This document shows positions 15,015 through 27,634 of a stretch of DNA of 64,000 bases, in pieces (position 1 is the first letter of the stretch; each line of letters begins with the position of its first letter). Where the stretch lies: positions 310,001 through 374,000 of the forward strand of contig KE546967.1 of the NCBI GenBank assembly GCA_000442125.1. The letters run 5' to 3'. The notes beneath the pieces are model-generated. The model was not told the DNA's origin. It saw only the letters and a program-made list of their open reading frames with translations, and did not search any database. Source of the DNA: Opeltia flavorubescens. Taxonomy: Eukaryota > Ascomycota > Lecanoromycetes > Teloschistales > Teloschistaceae. The position numbers and the translations under genes were made by a program.

Positions 15015-17815
15015 CCTCTTGACCCAGATCATGAACGTACGAGTCATCACACATCTGAGTATGTGCACGGTTGGTATTCTAATGGGAGCATTAGCGAGCA
15101 AGTAGCATCTGTGCGAGTGGAGGCTCTGGTTGAGTCGAATCCCAGTATCGTTCTATTCGCAGCGCCGATTCAAGTCTGGGATTGCCTGGACGGAACCGAT
15201 GGCTTCCAATTTGTTGACTTTGTCGACTCGCAGAATAAATTATTGATATAGGATCACTCCGCCGGGGTCTCGCAGGAGCTGATATGGAGTTAACAAATCC
15301 ACTTATTGCCAAAAAGTACATACGCTCACAGATAATCTTCTGACGATCTATCCATACGTCCACCATATGGCGGTGCGGACCTACTTTCAACACCGTGCAC
15401 ACCCCGTCAAAGTCAGATGATGTATATTGGTGGGCGCATTACCGACTGAAGGAAAACGTAATCAATTTGTAGAGCCGAGAGAATATCAATGCTCGATTTC
15501 CACCCACCAGAGTTACGGTAAAAGTTGAAATCTGTACGAGCAATATCAGAACATGACTTTACTCGGATTTTTTCGTCCTGAAGTTAAGGTCGCTTGCTGA
15601 TACATCTTTAAACGATCTAACGACGACAAGCAAAGACCGAAAGCCGTCTAGTAACGAGATCGGCAGGACAACAAGGGATGATGAACTGCATCACGCAAAT
15701 CGAAAGAGAATGGTTCACGACCCTCTTCGTAGATACTTGCGGCGTAATGAGATGGACTACTACTGACAAAGCGAACGAAAGAACAACTAGACATCTTGAA
15801 AGCCCAGCAACGACATAGAGCAGCACAAACGACTCATACAAAGTAGGACGCAACGAGAAAACGGTACCTCCTTCCACAGCGACTCAAATGCCGACACCAA
15901 GTCCAATTCCACCGTGTCCGAATATGTGCCCCTCTACAGTCCTGTACCTATCTATGACCCTGCCAATGAGACTGGATCGCCGTCTACTTCGCCGATCTGT
16001 TTAACATATCAAGTTTTTCCCGGGTAAAAGCTTCACTTAACAGCACCGTCTACACAAGCTCATACACCGATTATTCTGTAAAGGTATATTCTTTTACATC
16101 AATTTCCCGTGGCTCTTCGAATGTGACCTCATTAATGCCTGAATATGGGGTACTTTTCATGTAACTTTAAGTTCTCGCAATCTCAGAATGATCAGGCCAG
16201 ATTCCGTAACATCGACGATCTCCGTTACCGTCAACTGCTCTTCTTAAGAGCGCTTTAGCTCTCTCACATGTTCAACAGTATCACAGACGCTCTCCATCAC
16301 ATTTGCACATTTCTCAGATATCGTACTGGCGTCACAATTCCAGTGGTAATTGGTTATTTTACTATTCTTCTAAGATGGAGAATGCACTTCGATTATTAAT
16401 CTCTGCACCAAAATCATGACAAAGAGCGTCGGGACAGTGCATTTATGAACTTTCAAAGTAATAAATACACGTTTCCCAATCGTAGTCTTTCTATTGACCT
16501 TTCGATCGACTTGTTCGCATATGGTGGACGACGTGTCTTGATGCCTGGCCGTACCCTCCCCTTGATTCCGCCTCCGAGTTCCTACATTCAGATCCGATAC
16601 CTCAGCCCCAACCCTACCACCAATGCCCGCATCCTCCCAAACTGCTCGGGCAGCGGAATTAGATAGGATGTGGAAGGAGGTAGTGAGGAGAAGGGGGTAG
16701 ATAGGTTTCGTAAAGACCGTACCGGCAAGCGGAGATTTGGTCTCAAGCTGATCAACTATGGCGATGTTACTCTCGAGTATATCGCCGTTCCGTGCTTCTG
16801 GAAGGCTCGTATGCGACTGTTCTCACAACTTCTTGAGTTGGGCCCCCGGCGCGGATAAGATCATCAATTAAAACGATATAGTGGAATCGTTTCAATCAAG
16901 GGAACATAGAGTAACCATCCTCGAAAATGTCCCGATGTCCTGCGCGCGTTGTCGCACGAAATTGAAACCGAGAGAATATAATCTTTCCCTTCGCATCCTC
17001 CATATTAAGACTTCTAGTACAGAGCAGAAAACCTACGCAGGTCGGGGATATGCACGACACGGAAATTTACCTCCTTCTATGCAGAAAATCTAGTCTTTTC
17101 CTATACTTCCAAATCTTTTCGTTCCCGCTTGTTGAGAATCTCCGAAGCACGATCAGATCACTCACTACGCCTATACGGATACCCATTTCTGATTTAACGG
17201 TTGGAGAGATGGAATATCTCCGACTAGATTCCAGAAATCAGGAGACGAATTCGAAAAGGCTGGGAAAAGTGAACGAACCTGACCTAACCGCCAACAACAA
17301 TATGTTCTCTACAATCGGAAGGAAGACTCTACAATATGCAATCTCACGACCCTAATCCAACACCTCCATTTCAACAACTTCTGTACCGCCTTCCCCTCGC
17401 CTGGAACAACACACTACCTCCCCACGCCTCCCTTCATCTTCAAAGATTCGAGGACCAAGATCCCTACGGGAATCTACAACCACGCGATCCCAAACCAGTG
17501 GTTCAAATTTAGGTCCTCACATAGATGGGGTTTCCATGATGAGTCTACGTTTAGAGAACATGGCCATTAGTTGTCTCCAAGCGGGAATCCTATACCCTGA
17601 CTCATTATTAGGAGTGTCGCTGGAAACATCTGGGACGGATATTTAGGATCTATCTCGTGAGGGTTCAGTCTGTCAATATAACACCGAGTAAAAGTGTTCT
17701 GTCTGCAGGCAGCCCAACAAATAATGAAGATGAAGATGAATATGACGACAAAGCCTTCAAAGTTGATTAAACCCAAAATGCAAGCCGCTTTCCCCCAAGA
17801 TACTTAGAGAATGCG

Positions 17816-18214
17816 ATGAATTGGTGGAGATCGCTTTACGAGCCTGGTTCCCTTCTTCGAGTGAGTCCTACCACCACCAATGGCACCATCTCCTGTATCA
17901 CCGGCATAGGCCTCCATTTCCCACCTTCGCCCAAGGCAACCGTACCCCCAATGAGCCCGAAAGTTCAGCCAAAGCCAAGGCAGCCGAAGCAAGCTACCAC
18001 ATTCCTATCCCTTCCCGCGGAGATCCGAAACATGATCTACGATGTCGCCATGCCTCGCGGGAATCGATACGTTATTATCTTTATCGCAGAGCAATACAAT
18101 ACCGAGACACGCCCACCCGAACTTCCGTATAATCTGCCCCTGTGGGGAACTTCTTCTGGCCCTTGTCTTAATGGCCTACACGCCTATTTAGCATATATTG
18201 AAGATTCTACTTGA
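17816..18214 (+). pseudogene. 2EXR/F-box-like protein fragment
   Basis: The 132-codon frame carries a proline- and lysine-rich lead, then TTFLSLPAEIRNMIYDVAMP at about 17997-18056. This closely matches the start of the fungal 2EXR/F-box-like domain (F-x-LPxEIRxxIY). Intact 2EXR proteins usually continue 150 residues or more beyond this motif. Here the frame stops after about 52 more residues and the next stretch is not convincingly related. It may be a truncated pseudogene or a first exon. Function in intact members is poorly known, probably in protein-protein interaction. Confidence 0.45.
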
Positions 18215-19849
18215 TCTTGAAGACCCTGATGAAAATCCACTCTGGACAAGATCGAAAACGACATTAAGATTGCGTTGGCAGAGTTATAAAAACTTGTTTG
18301 TCATAAGACGAAGGAGTGTGCTCACCAGCGCTGTCTATGATACCAAGTTCTCCTCCTCGATACAATGGTTGATTCGCTGATACTGACGTATATATAATGC
18401 AGCATATAACAACTTCCAAACCACTGAGACAGGATCAAAGCAGCCAAAAGGGGCATCTTACGCAAGTGTGAATCGTAATACACGAACCATAATAAAGAGT
18501 CAAAGAACATGAACAAGAGATTATAGCAATCAAAACATGGGAAGAGAAAAATCCCTAGTGGCAGGATACTGGAACTACAAGAACAAACCCATGATGACCT
18601 TCTAAAGGCGCGAACGTATACTTCACGAATACCATTCAATTACGGACGTTATCGGTCCACATACTCCGTTTGTCTAAGCAGGACTTCCTGTAAATGTAGG
18701 AGGGGAATCCATTGGCCGCTCCATTTTTCATTGCGACGGTGCAAACCACCGGGAGGGAGAAGAGTGTGATAAGAGATTCTTTACAAGAACCTCGAAAGCC
18801 ATTTCCGCGAGCGAATCGAGGATCTAAACATGTCAGTTTACCCTTCTTGGATCTGATTGTCGGCACAAGGCTGAACTGACCATTTTCATGCAGCAACCAT
18901 GTCTCCATCTCGCCAAAGACCCTATGTCCAAAGTCAACGGAAGGAGTGTTCACCACTCCTAATAAAAAGATTGACCAGCCTGTTCTTCTCGAACAGTCCA
19001 GAGGTTCCAGAAATCACCTTCGATGTCGCTTGCAATTTCGATGAGCAGAGAAGAACACGAGATCTGTAAGTAGAGCCGTGAATTTCTGCACTCAGATCAC
19101 CTCAACCCGTAACACCATTAAACTTTTTATTTTTATGGGTGATCACTAGATCAACCTGCTCTCTCTTGCTACTTCAGTTGGCTACTCACGCCACCGCTCG
19201 CCAGATTACTGATACTATCTGAATTTGATTGCTACCTTTCACGACTGCGACCCCTATCATGTGTCTGGGAAACCTAGCTCTGAGCTGGTCCGAATACGCT
19301 TAGATATTACCGAGCACCATATTCTATTCGTTCTTCCATTGGGAAGGTTAAAGTCACACAATTGATTAGCGAAAACATCCTTCGTTTTTGCTACAACCAA
19401 CAATGCTGCGTTGGATGACATTACATATCAGAAGACCCCTCAAGAGGACGTCAAGAAGACGACTTGTGCTACCAGGCGTGATACTCCAACACGAAAGCGG
19501 CAACGCCCAGGGCGGAGGGCAGTAAAGAACGATAGGTAGTTAGAAAAGACCGATGATATATCCCGGCAAGTTTGGAAGATTCTGGGTCTGTAATTTATTC
19601 CATAATTTGATATGGTGACCTCCCACCTCGGAGACTCTTTTTTACCACTTCCCCTGACACTTACCTATGCTCACGAATTATTCCCTCTGCTCAATGCAGC
19701 AACATTTTTCCTATCAAAATCTCATTACTCAACATTCAACCAATTCTCTCATCATGCACCACAAGAAGGATCTTCGCACGAACACTTCAGAGAGCCTTAC
19801 TTCGCTAATTCGCACGTCATTATCTTGTCGGGGAGAGAACAAAGAGATA

Positions 19850-20471
19850 CTTTGATTGTTCATGAGCTTCTATAAAGTTGGACCTACACAATCGACGAGA
19901 CCAAAGAAAATATCAGAGTTTAGGAAGCACGGGCGAAAGCCGATAATCTCGCTGCCAAGGACATGGAACAAATCAGGAGGTAAAATAAGACTTTGTAGTG
20001 CTAATGAGGCGACACAGTCTCAATACGAGCAGAAAGAGCTTCTCGTCACCTTATCCTGAGCAAAACCAATGCTGGAGAAAGCAGTCAAAGACTCTCCGTT
20101 ATTATAGGATAAACTCTGCGTCCAACAGCCACATGTTAACAAGCACCAAGACGATCCTGTTGATCGTTCACAACCAATCACGAAAGATGAGCTGCTAGGC
20201 AACGAGGAACACCAACAACCCGTTGCACCCCCAATCGCTGTAGAACTTCAGTCAGCTGTTGAAGGAGGATGTTACCTTTCACATGGTACAGATGTGTAAC
20301 CAGAATCCATGTTTTTGTTGCTCAAACAGAAATGGCCCATTCGCCGAATGTGTCGTGATCCAGGGTGAGCTAGCCGGTGGATGCGGCAACCATCACTATC
20401 AGGGTGGTGGTTTGGGTTGCAATTTTCATAAGAAGTCCGTTTCGGGTTTCTTCGTTCCAGGTGTTGACTAA
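19850..20471 (+). pseudogene. frameshifted remnant with cysteine-rich motif
   Basis: The frame ending at 20471 encodes a cysteine-rich segment (NPCFCCSNRNGPFAECVV at about 20303-20356, then GGCGNHHYQGGGLGCNFHKK). It resembles the Cys/His cluster of a family of uncharacterised, regulator-like fungal proteins. Upstream, from about 20010, protein-like sequence lies in a different frame and is interrupted by stops, for example the stretch reading KAVKDSPLL near 20073 and another rich in Gln/Pro near 20200. The cluster is thus joined to its former N-terminal part only across frame changes. This is a decayed gene rather than an intact one. Confidence 0.4.
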
Positions 20472-20893
20472 GCAAGACGAAATTACGAGGCACCACCAAG
20501 CTAAGGTCTTACCTCTCCTGAGGCTTTATCAGATCATCTTATCCACTTGGAGATAGACGAGGAAAAGATGATATTGAGTTTAGCGCAGCGGAGTATCTTC
20601 GGGAATTATGTAATTGGTCAGATCTGAGTCCTTAGCGCAAGACAACATTCTTAGGTATTTAATCAAAGGATCAGCTGTTTACATATTTACATCGACTTGA
20701 CACATCCTATGGAATACAGTGCCTTTTGAATACGCGGCTTTCATCCGAAAAGGCCCCTGAAGCGAATGACCATGCATTTATAAACCGTGGATCAAGCACC
20801 GATTGAGCGATCAACACTATCTCATATAATGCCGGGTTTCCACGGACGGATGTCCTTCGAGAGTGAATAAATGGCCAGCTCCAAAGTTTCTCT

Positions 20894-21409
20894 TCATGCC
20901 GTGTCAGTTGAAGAAGACCCTTCGGGCGTCTGTTGGGTGTTGTTCGAAACGGGGTCCGCATGTAATGTAAGGACGGAAGGCAGATAATCTGGATTACCCT
21001 GCACGAGTGCATAGAATGATTTCCCGTGCCCAATCGACATATATCCGCCCAACCCTCGGCCAGGCTTTGATAAAACACAGAGCTTGTCCAGAGCGTCGAA
21101 AGCGGGCATGGTTGAAGAGAGTGCGAACTTATCCGTGTTGCTGCCGTCTTCGACATCGATGATGAGCAAGCAGCTTTTGTGGCGCCACTCGATTGGGACA
21201 TTTCGTGGCGAGTTTTCATCGACCCCAAAGACTTGTGGTGTGGTGTAAAATTGGTCGTTCTTCAGTGCAACCATTGCGTTGGTGCAATCGGCCGCTCTAG
21301 GGGCCGGGAGGTCGTAGGTGTCGTCGAAGCATTTCGGATTGGGCGTAGGAGACGCAACGGAGAAAGTGATGACAGCTAAGGAGAACAGTAGATATCGCAA
21401 GACCTCCAT
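20894..21409 (-). CDS. small secreted cysteine-containing protein
   Basis: The single exon encodes 171 residues. The N-terminus is a clear secretion signal (MEVLRYLLFSLAVITFSVAS, likely cleaved after SVAS). The mature protein has few cysteines (KCF, DCTNAM, SCLLIID, LCVLS), as expected for two disulfides, and a Ser/Thr/Gln-rich tail (QQTPEGSSSTDT). The spacing around CLLIID resembles a family of small secreted proteins common in Leotiomycetes and Sordariomycetes, whose function is unknown. An effector role is only a possibility. It is transcribed away from the NPP1-like gene 1.2 kb away. The nested frame 20707-21228 overlaps it in another frame and is not coding. Confidence 0.7.
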   Translation of the reverse strand: MEVLRYLLFSLAVITFSVASPTPNPKCFDDTYDLPAPRAADCTNAMVALKNDQFYTTPQVFGVDENSPRNVPIEWRHKSCLLIIDVEDGSNTDKFALSSTMPAFDALDKLCVLSKPGRGLGGYMSIGHGKSFYALVQGNPDYLPSVLTLHADPVSNNTQQTPEGSSSTDTA

Positions 21410-22437
21410 GTCGAAGACTTTGGGACTCTCACGAGCACCGAAGATTGAGGAGAGAAAACATCAGGAAGGTGTGGACTTCGTATTCTGGTGTGCCACTTAA
21501 TCATATACTACCATTAAAGGACAGCGGCAGACCCTTTCCATGGCTCTCGATTAGATTCCGTCATAGCTGGAATCTCGGAATTTCGCATGTCGCATCGAGT
21601 TTTTGCCGCCAGGGCTGATGTTCCGGAAGCTGCAATCCATCCTGTACAACATAGCTTCATAAGCGCTTGGTATCCCGAGCTTCTGTTGAGGGAAGGATTC
21701 GCGGCTCACACTTCCGACATAAAGGATTTCTTGCACACCCTCCTCACATGGCCGACCACCAACCTTTACACCATACGCTATGTGTCCCCCGTTCGACCCG
21801 CCACAAACTCATCACTGCTTCCGCAAGTCTGATTTCAAGTGTTATGGTCAAGCAAGATTTGCAGATTTCGAGGAGCAGTGAAGAAGACGCCACGGTACTG
21901 TTTTTGGTACAACCAGTCATAGGCATTGTTCGATTGACCGATACTTTAAGGCGATAACATGCTGTGCAACATCAATTGAAACACTGGAAAAATGCGACGG
22001 GGCGGTTTGCCGTCCCAGTCAGGCTATGAAGGTCTGCTGGCCAGATCCTTTCCTGATGGTTCAAACAGAAATGTTGACCGCTATTTATTACTATTGTTCT
22101 CATTCCATCTAGGAAAGTCCACTAACAGTCGTCCGGCTATTGGCTCCTAAATCCTGGCGACGATATCAAGTGGCTAGCCTTCTTTTGCCTTATTCGTCTC
22201 ACATGCACTTACCAGCCGTCTTCTCTGTCTACTTCCTACGAGTTCCACACAATCTCTCCTCTACATCCTTCATCCCACTCTCAATTGTTACACAACTATG
22301 GGTTGTCTTCCGACGTCATAATATTAGGCCCCCATTTTTGCAAAGCCGTGTCTAAATCAAGAAGTTCGTTCCTACAGAGATTCAGCCTCATTTGACCGCT
22401 GGAAGACTAAAAATGGTAAGTCCCTTTTGGTTTGCAA

Positions 22438-23863
22438 CTATGGAGAAAACACTGTTTCCTTTTACTGCTCATGGCCTTCTCATGTCCTTCTCGTTCGCAT
22501 CTCCAAGACTTTGGGCGTATTTCGAAGACGATGCGGAGTTGGCATCGATCTTGTCGTATCTCAAGAATTAGGATGCCCAAAGCTAAACCCTCACGACTTT
22601 TGACTTTGTTCCTTACCTTCTTAGTTTTGCTGTCCGACGTCCATTCAGCTAGAACCAAGGTCTCCAATGAAGCGATGAATCGATACTTGACAGAGGATCG
22701 AACAGGTCTTGCACAGTTGAATGCACCGTATGCAGATTGCACACCATTTGGTGAACACTACCTTGACAAATTACTCAGGGTCTTCTTCTTTGGTCAAAAC
22801 GAGCACCAGCCTCCATGGCAAGCCACCATAGCATCGACAAGAAGGTGCTTTTTTTGCTAACATTAGCTCTACAGTATCCCTACATGGGCCTACTCCGGAA
22901 CCCTTTCTTCCTCCGACATCTACTACCCCCAGAACCGCACCCTGCCAGCCAAGCGCTGTATGTACAACAACGTGGGCTGCGACTGTCGGCAACCGGGAGT
23001 TCCTATCGGCCACCCCGCCCCGGCATTTCCCATATATTACACCATTCGCAAGTGCTCGGATACGGAGGTCCGCGTGACTTTCAACCTTTTCTACGAGAAG
23101 GACGGAGCAATCTGCTTTGCGCCGGGACCCGTCCATCCAGTACCATACGACGTTGGTCATGACTTGTTAGTTTCGACAGCTTTCCCTGCAGCGTCCGTAG
23201 CTTCACTAATATTGTATCCGTAGCGACTGGGAAGGCGTCGTATTAATCTACAGTCGAGACCCAAGTACCGCATTGTGGACCGCCGAAACCCTCTTGTTGA
23301 GCCAACATGGCGGCTATCTACAGAGGAAATGGTCGGAGATTCGGCACACCCTATCGTACGAGAGAAGTCACCACTTCCCACTAAATCTTCCCGCCTCTGA
23401 CATATACATAGGCAAGCGCAAGCTTCCCTCCCCGACCCTCGGCCCTACGCCTTTGCTCGAGGACAAGACCATCCCGCCATTTATGCTGGCTGGCTCAAGC
23501 ATGCAAATTACGACTTCAAGCGAACTTTCGATTGGCCGTGGACTATACAGTTGACCTCGCTGGCGTTTCGCAGCGATGACTGGTGGTATTATGCAAGTCC
23601 AAGTAAATCTCGCCTCCCTTCCTTTGATTTTGTCGTTCTTGACAATAGAAGATTTGGCGGTGATGGATTATCTTACCGCAATAGGATTTTTGCTGATGAG
23701 TGCGCATTGGATAGATAATCTCATCGAAGCAAATGCTTCAACACCAGCTGGACAAGTTATGCAAAGTCAAGATTGGGGACACGCGACCAGTATTCCACCG
23801 AGAGTCGATGAAGGGGTATGCATGGCCTCCGAAGGACAGCGAACAGGTTTCACGGATAGGTAG
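22438..23863 (+). CDS. divergent NPP1/NLP-family secreted protein (multi-exon)
   Basis: The central exons match a divergent ascomycete branch of the necrosis-inducing NPP1 family. A Cys-containing block lies at about 22880-23165. The family's heptapeptide region is split by an intron (23166-23223), and a conserved Trp-Lys-His-Ala block follows a second intron (about 23357-23411). A Trp/Tyr block ends near 23586, and a Trp-Gly...Pro-Pro block lies at about 23775-23815. The heptapeptide differs from the classical sequence at its centre, which argues against full cytolytic activity. Two starts with signal-like N-termini compete (22438 and 22573), and the exon joining into 22880 is unresolved. 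Between about 23695 and 23735 the conserved order is interrupted in a way I could not explain by a normal intron, so a lesion is possible. Confidence 0.6.
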
Positions 23864-24855
23864 CAGTATCGGCATTGATCGTTGGAATACAATACTCACA
23901 GTTCAAGACTTCTAAGTCCATAGAGCTTCCAAGCTTAGGTAATCCAGCTGCATATTACAAAAAATGTAGTGATCACTCCAAATCTGCAGTCTCGGAGATC
24001 ACATCGAATATTGGAAAGCCAAGATGCAATAATCTAATATCAGCCCAAAAAACAAAGATTGCGCCTCCTGAAATCAGAGATTATACATGTCTGGACAAAT
24101 ACATACTCTATCAGTGGNCCCAAGCTTCTTGATGCAAATTAGATTGACGGAATAGATTGGGTCACCACCACAATAAATCTATCCCCTCGAAGATAAGTCC
24201 AATTATATACTCCATTCAAGTAATAATATCATCGTCCGTTCCTCTAACATAAAAATACGATCTATAGCAATGATCCTGCCCGTGCAGAGTCATAATGCAT
24301 TAAGCCATCTCATCCTGAGGAATAATCCTCCGACTACCGAGATGTCAGATAATACAATGCCATTGAGTAATTTTACACGACTCAAAAAAAAACGTAGAAA
24401 GCATGATCCATATGAAAAAAAAACCTTGCGGGTATTAGGCATTAGGAAAGCTGTACATGTGTACATTAAAAAGATCCTGTCTGAAAAAATGACCATGATT
24501 AGCTGTTCAGAGAACTCGGACAAGGAGTACTTAAATACATTCTATTAATATTTTACTCACGGAGAAATCCGAGAAGAATTGATGGTCTTGGATAGACTTA
24601 AGAAATTCAAGGCTAAAGTATCTCACGTCCTCATACTTCAAGACGGTCGGTGTCTACTGTGAGATGATGCATCATCGGGCAACTAGCACGGTTTGCATTT
24701 TGGCTAAGACTTTCTGGTCAAGCATCATAACCCCCAAAAAATTAGGAACTGGATGATTTCGATGTCTATCGAACTTGCTATCAAGTCTTCCCTTCATTTC
24801 CTGCACCGAAGCCAGACATTTCTCTCCATCACCCACAACAAAAGCTACCCTGAGA
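23864..24855. other. intergenic, AT-rich, no gene seen
   Basis: The stretch between the NPP1-like gene and the MpaB-like gene is AT-rich, especially from about 24140 to 24560, with A runs. It contains an N near 24118. The 92-codon frame at 24270-24548 is Lys-rich and matches nothing known. No RNA gene or repeat was recognised. Confidence 0.5.
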
Positions 24856-26455
24856 TCAACTCATCACCGCCACAAGACTCTTAATCCCAATCATCGAAAC
24901 CTTAACCCCCGACAAGCCCGTCAAAAAAAGGACAAAACACCCAAAGACAAAAGCATAGAAATACACCGTCTCAATCGAAAAGGCCTTGGACTGATCAGGT
25001 CGTTTATTATCTTCCTCATAGGTCGTTTTCTTCCCCGCCTCAGGGATGTATTTGTAGTCGAAATGTGAAGGCCCGCCTAAAGTCTCACCTTCGACGATAT
25101 AGCCATACAACAGTTGGCGGAGGTACTAAATTGAATGATCCATCAGCAAAGACCATTCGTCCTGCAATAGAACTTTTATTGCTAAGGGATAAGCAGGGTC
25201 CTTTCATCACTCACCGAAATCTGCATCTCATCAAGCCAAGTCACACTCCTAGCCGTATAAGCCACAACCTTACTCAACCAACACTGCCCCGCCATAAGCG
25301 CCCAATAATACCACCCGGGATTCCCCATCCCCAGTCCATCGCAAAGCTCATCCCCATTCAACCACCGACTGCCCACCTCCAGAAACTCCTTGGAAAGATA
25401 CACAGGCGGCGTACCTTCCAAGCTCTTGACGATATTATTAGCCAGGATCTTCGAAGTCTCCGTCGGATAGATTTCCGTGAGCATGATACTTTCCATCCAC
25501 GCTTTTGCTTTGGCCGGGGTCTCGAATGCTTCTGTTGGTGTGCCTACTATGTGGGCGATATAGCGGAATAGCGCGATATAGTCCTCGACTTCCTGCTTGC
25601 GGGGGTGGATGTTCTGGCGTGGGAGTTGGAGGAACATGAGGTTTGATGAGTAAGTGCCTATGGCTTGGATACAGTCGAGATCGTTGATTGGGACTCCGTA
25701 TTTCTCGACGTCGTAGTACTGTGGCCTTGTTTCGACGAGCTTCAGGATGCGTTTGCGGACAGAGGCATGTAGGAGGCGAACTCGCACTGAAGAGGCGTGG
25801 CCGGCTCCTCCAGGCTGAATCTCCTTGAGAGACTTGGTGCTTTCGAGGACGTGTTGGAAGGTTTCGAAGAAGCGGTGTCGGGCTATTTTGGTTGAAAAAC
25901 CACCAGTGCGGGCGAGGGTTTCGACAACTCGATTAGATGCCTGGATCGGAGGGTCAGTAAAGTTTTTGTAAGATTTGTGAACCGTTCAAGGCGTCATTCG
26001 GAGGAATAGGAAAAAAGGAAGAGTACCATTCCTCCTATCAGGCCTTGAAAAGCCAGACCGGTGAGTGCCCCCACAGCATAGCGGTAGAACACCTTCTGCC
26101 CGCGCTCGATCTGCTCCCAGTTCACCCACTCTGGAACGTAATTGACCTCTTCCCATAATTTCCCCACAACTTCGTCGTGGGCAGCATTGTCTCGAAGAAG
26201 GGCGAATAGATCTCGCTTTGGCGGCGGCGGCTGCTGGATGGAGTCTTTGTCAGTTCGTTTTGACTCAATAGCTTGGCGAGCGCTTGAGAATAAAGGTGGA
26301 GGAGAGATTTGGTCGAGCCGTTTCAACGCTTCTTCTCCAAGCTTGTCGTAGGTATACTTCATGGGATGCTTTGCATCTGGATTGATGTGGTCATCAGTCC
26401 ATACAAAATCATAGCCCCAAATCTGACGATGTTCTGCCGCAGATTTTCCATACAT
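24856..26455 (-). CDS. MpaB-like (DUF2236) membrane oxygenase
   Basis: The coding sequence is complement(24856..25125, 25215..25940, 26027..26455). All splice sites are GT-AG, the phases agree, and the product is 474 residues. It belongs to the MpaB/latex-clearing (rubber oxygenase, DUF2236) family. MpaB is an ER-bound enzyme in mycophenolic acid biosynthesis that oxidatively cleaves a farnesyl chain. Family signatures include GGFSTKIARHRFFETFQHV at about residues 156-174 and RVRLLHASVRKRIL at about 188-201, whose His is the expected haem ligand. A hydrophobic segment near residue 130 and another near the C-terminus (VYFYAFVFGCFVLFLTGL) suggest membrane anchoring. It lies 1.2 kb from, and divergent to, the terpene synthase, which suggests a terpenoid substrate. 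Confidence 0.85.
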
Positions 26456-27634
26456 GATTGATACTACTCGTTCACTTACAGAGCGTCTTGAATATCATGA
26501 ACCTCAGAGGGATCTTCCCAGAGAATCAAAGGGCACGGCAGGGTTGGAATTGCGATGCATGGCACGTCATAGGCATGGAAGACCAGGATTGCAACTTGCA
26601 TATCTCTCCGACTCTTCATCCTGTACCCGATCGTGTAATATGACGATTCGACCTTGTCCCCTCCAGCAAGATCAGTCCAATCATGGTCGACGACTCGGAT
26701 GTTCAAGTGCACCAAAGTAAGCAAACGCACGATTTTCGTCATGCCTTAGCGTAGCGGGAGCGTCTGAGCGTCTGTCGGTCCGTCACGGGCTGGACCCTGT
26801 TTCCTCCACATGTTTCAGTGATCTAACCGTCTTGAGTATGCGCACTCTGATTTTTGGAGGCCTTAACATATGGTTAAGCTCACATATGACACAAAATGCT
26901 GCGTGCGAATCAATGACACCAGTCTGCATAGACATTGGAAGCTACGATATGCCTTCTTCGGTCTTATGCAAGGTTATCTTTCTTCGTCAGGTGGTCCGCC
27001 ATACTTTCGTACGATGTGTTTGGCCAGTAGGTTGGGCCCTCGTTCTCCGGATTGGTACCCATCCAGGTGCTCTGCCAGCCGGACGTCTACGTAATAGTGC
27101 CTACGGGCAATCCGTCAGTCTCATGCCATGTTATATAGCTCGCCAATTGCTTCGCTGTCCTCCCGTGTGATCCCTTTGAATGGTGAGCCGGGCCATTAAT
27201 CTTGCAAGTTCGGATGCATTCAAATGCCCTACTAGCTGAAGAGATATGCAATACTGCATCCAGGTAGTTGATGCGAACTAATCTCACTTCCCTTTGCCGT
27301 TTGTTTCGCCATTCTTTGAAATAAACTTTTTTTTCCAGTGAGCTAGGCCGTCTCTCCTTCATCTTGGTATGCATCTAAATGTCTCATTAGCCGGACCGAT
27401 ACGGACTTTTGCGTTTAGAAGTCTGAGGCATAAAGTTGGCCGATCAAGTCCGAGAAGCTATGCGAGGATCATCCTTGATAGGGACATACGATCCGAGACA
27501 CTATGGTTGGGCAACGCAGGAATTGCTGCCTCTTCTTATGAATTCTGAGCTACGATGAATACAGCCTATAGTATGCTTGTTCCGATTTCATACCCATCTA
27601 GCTATCCCTCTGATTCTACGCCGAATTAGTCAAC
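26456..27634. other. divergent intergenic region between oxygenase and terpene synthase
   Basis: This 1.2-kb spacer separates two divergently transcribed biosynthetic genes and must hold both promoters. Frames inside it (for example 26832-27170 and 27087-27374) match no family and overlap each other on opposite strands, so no gene is called. I did not identify a convincing pathway-specific regulator site by eye. Confidence 0.45.

Larger units (their letters stand above)
1..20640. other. gene-poor region with eroded coding islands
   Basis: No open frame in this 20.6-kb stretch could be assembled into a convincing gene. Open frames are short, stops are frequent in every frame, and few frames start or end at plausible splice sites. 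Several islands nevertheless read like protein (listed separately), and some continue past an in-frame stop or frame change. This is what old, relaxed coding sequence looks like. Base composition is moderate rather than extremely AT-rich, so strong RIP is not obvious by eye. I saw no transposase, reverse transcriptase or integrase motif, no long terminal repeat and no rRNA. A single N lies near 14385. Confidence 0.6.
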
